From JANQNX01 sp965601665 (GTDB taxonomy: Bacteria; Pseudomonadota; Gammaproteobacteria; Eutrophobiales; Eutrophobiaceae): 64,000 nucleotides of DNA. The notes beneath the pieces are model-generated. The model was not told where the DNA came from, ran no database searches, and saw nothing but the letters and a program-made list of their open reading frames with translations. This document shows positions 62,683 through 64,000 of the stretch, piece by piece. The translations under genes were made by a program, and so were the position numbers. The DNA is taken from NCBI GenBank assembly GCA_965601665.1, contig OZ271833.1:744001-808000 (forward strand). Direction: 5' to 3'. Each line of letters starts with the position of its first letter. Positions within the stretch are counted from its first letter, which is position 1.

Positions 62683-63057
62683 TTACCAGGCTGTACCACC
62701 GCCGGAACGGGCACTTTTCATACGATTATCAAACTGCTCAAACGTGAAACTGGTTAATGCCGCCTCGAATGATGACATGGGATTATCGGCACAGTAGCTA
62801 TCTATCCATTCAAATATCTGATTTTCATTCATATTCCCTGTGATGCTGTAGGTATTATCGGTTAAAATATTATAAGCAGTAATGAATCCCTTCATATAAT
62901 GCTTGTATTTGTCCGTATTACCTTCAGACATGTCTTTCTGCAGTCCAAAACAGGATTTTTTACCGGCCCCCCAGACAGCATAATTGCCACTGCTGTCAAT
63001 AGCGTAAACCTGACCTGAAATCAGCAAGCTCAGTAATAGTGATATCGTAAATCTCAT
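62683..63057 (-). CDS. Small exported protein of unknown function
   Basis: 124 residues with a signal peptide (1-19, VYA|I). The mature part has two Cys about 70 residues apart (KSCFGL and DSYCADNP) with a helix YKHYMKGFITAYNIL between them, an arrangement seen in Rap1a/HdeA-like periplasmic proteins, but I am not sure of the match. Ends in a Gly-rich tail. The aminotransferase gene lies 21 bases upstream on the same strand, so they may share a transcript. Confidence 0.65.
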   Translation of the reverse strand: MRFTISLLLSLLISGQVYAIDSSGNYAVWGAGKKSCFGLQKDMSEGNTDKYKHYMKGFITAYNILTDNTYSITGNMNENQIFEWIDSYCADNPMSSFEAALTSFTFEQFDNRMKSARSGGGTAW

Positions 63058-63077
63058 ACTCTCTAACCTCGAATTTG

Positions 63078-64000
63078 TTACGTGATAATATTTTTAAGGC
63101 CGGTCGTTAATCGTTCAATCGCCGGTGCTGCCTGTTTTGGTGTGAGCGCACCGTAAGCAATACGCAGGTAGCAATCATCGTTCAGGCCGAATGTTTCTCC
63201 TGGAATTACGGCGATGCCGTGTTCCTTGATAAGTCTTTGTACCACAGTGAGGGCAGATAGTTCAGTCTGGCATCTCGCGAGGAAGTAGAATGCACCGCTG
63301 GTTTTAGTGAGTTGGCAGATATCGGAAATATCGTTAAATGCATCCAGCATGGTCGCTCTGACAGATTCGATGCTTGCCCGCTTCTTGTCACAATAGCTAC
63401 GACCTTCTGTTATCGCTGCCGTGGCGGCATCCTGGCTCACGCGGGTGGCACAAATCAGATTGGTGTCCTGGACCTTTGTTACTGCCATTTCCAGTTGCTC
63501 AGGGATTAGCATGTAGCCAATACGCCAGCTGGCAAAACCATAGGCCTTTGATAGAGAAAATAGTGATATGGTGTATTCATCTGCACCAGGGACAGATGCG
63601 GGCGAAAAGTGGCGTGCGCCATCATAGGTAAAATACTCATAGGCCTCGTCAGAGATATGAAACAGGCCCCTGTCTTTACATAGTTGATTTATTGCCGTCA
63701 GCGTTGCTTCCTTGTAGACAGCACCGGTAGGGTTGTTCGGCGAGACGGTAACGATGGCACGGCTACGTTCACTAATAACCTCATCCAGTGCGTCGAGAAC
63801 TGGCTGGTATTGTTCGTCACAGTCTACACATACCGGCGTACAATCCAGCATTGTCACCGCCATTTCATGATTGAAGTAGTAAGGTCGCAATAGAATGACC
63901 TCATCGCCCACGTCGGTGATGGCCAGGAGCGCATTAAGAAATGCCATGTTGGAGCCTGCTGTAACAATAATACGTTGTCTACCATTGACGTCGATCCGAT
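63078..64000 (-). CDS. Class I/II PLP-dependent aminotransferase, C-terminal part
   Basis: The frame is open to the right edge, giving 307 visible residues that start inside the protein (VTAGSNMAFLNALL). Fold type I features: VSPNNPTGAVY, SDEAYEYF and SLSKAYGFASWRIGYM with the PLP-binding Lys in SLSKAYG, and a C-terminal RIAYG. Such enzymes act on aspartate, aromatic or other amino acids; the exact substrate is unclear. An internal ATG at 63947 should not be taken as the start. Confidence 0.9.
   Translation of the reverse strand, partial: RIDVNGRQRIIVTAGSNMAFLNALLAITDVGDEVILLRPYYFNHEMAVTMLDCTPVCVDCDEQYQPVLDALDEVISERSRAIVTVSPNNPTGAVYKEATLTAINQLCKDRGLFHISDEAYEYFTYDGARHFSPASVPGADEYTISLFSLSKAYGFASWRIGYMLIPEQLEMAVTKVQDTNLICATRVSQDAATAAITEGRSYCDKKRASIESVRATMLDAFNDISDICQLTKTSGAFYFLARCQTELSALTVVQRLIKEHGIAVIPGETFGLNDDCYLRIAYGALTPKQAAPAIERLTTGLKNIIT

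Noticed and set aside
1..64000. CRISPR arrays, tRNA, rRNA, phage or transposase genes
   Set aside because: No regularly spaced direct repeats, T-loop-like tRNA sequences outside genes, or recombinase motifs were seen on reading.

Overview
The window looks like a chromosomal segment of a Gram-negative gammaproteobacterium of moderate GC. Supporting signs are an alanine-zipper Lpp/OprI-type lipoprotein, a full-length HrpA helicase, an Hsp15-type S4 protein, a trimeric porin, a Vibrio-like TtpC/ExbB/ExbD/TonB operon and RND pumps. Complete pqqBCDE, genes marking tetrahydromethanopterin/methanofuran cofactor metabolism, and a tungsten-type aldehyde ferredoxin oxidoreductase (AOR) suggest a methylotroph-like or alcohol-oxidising lifestyle. 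No rRNA, tRNA, CRISPR, phage or transposase gene was seen.

Layout: 1-4635 OMF/MFP/RND efflux operon (outer membrane gene cut by the left edge); 4798-6057 receiver-Ser/Thr kinase fusion; 6054-10994 (minus) DUF3450-TtpC-ExbB-ExbD-TonB-TPR energy-transduction operon; 11166-13158 two-component pair of the MoxY/UhpB + LuxR type; 13192-14972 (minus) two exported proteins of the kind linked to PQQ-dependent alcohol dehydrogenases; 15345-19711 aor operon interrupted by a 137-bp palindromic element; 20087 porin; 21622-24353 SHOCT protein, proline iminopeptidase, folP; 24401-27463 (minus) pqqBCDE without a visible pqqA; 27786-30964 H4MPT/methanofuran-type operon (DHPS-like, DUF447, mfnB, pterin carbinolamine dehydratase); 30961-37619 molybdopterin synthesis island (moaC, moaD, moaE, moeA, mobB, mobA, fdhD, moaA) with a ParA-like ATPase and a DUF6494 protein; 37697-42212 CYTH, AmpG-like permease, small exported protein, SelW-like protein, PP2C-TM-FGE fusion; 42441-48588 hrpA, antiporter, unknown, CMD-Rieske fusion; 48573-52873 (minus) MoxR-DUF58-TgpA; 52930-56893 nitroreductase, MATE, Hsp15-like, moaB, phytase-like; 56967-61057 second MFP/RND pair; 61153-64000 L,D-transpeptidase, lipoprotein, small exported protein and the C-terminal part of an aminotransferase.

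How the genes fit together (inference): PQQ and the exported PQQ-associated proteins serve a periplasmic quinoprotein alcohol dehydrogenase encoded elsewhere. The aldehyde produced could be oxidised by the W-dependent AOR, which needs the pyranopterin made by the moa/moe genes; mobAB and fdhD point to a bis-MGD formate dehydrogenase elsewhere. The 27786-30964 operon points to H4MPT-dependent formaldehyde oxidation upstream of that formate dehydrogenase. The two-component pair next to the PQQ-linked genes is a candidate regulator.

The least described elements are the PP2C-FGE membrane fusion, the CMD-Rieske fusion, the receiver-kinase fusion, the palindromic element inside the aor operon, and several small exported proteins of unknown role.
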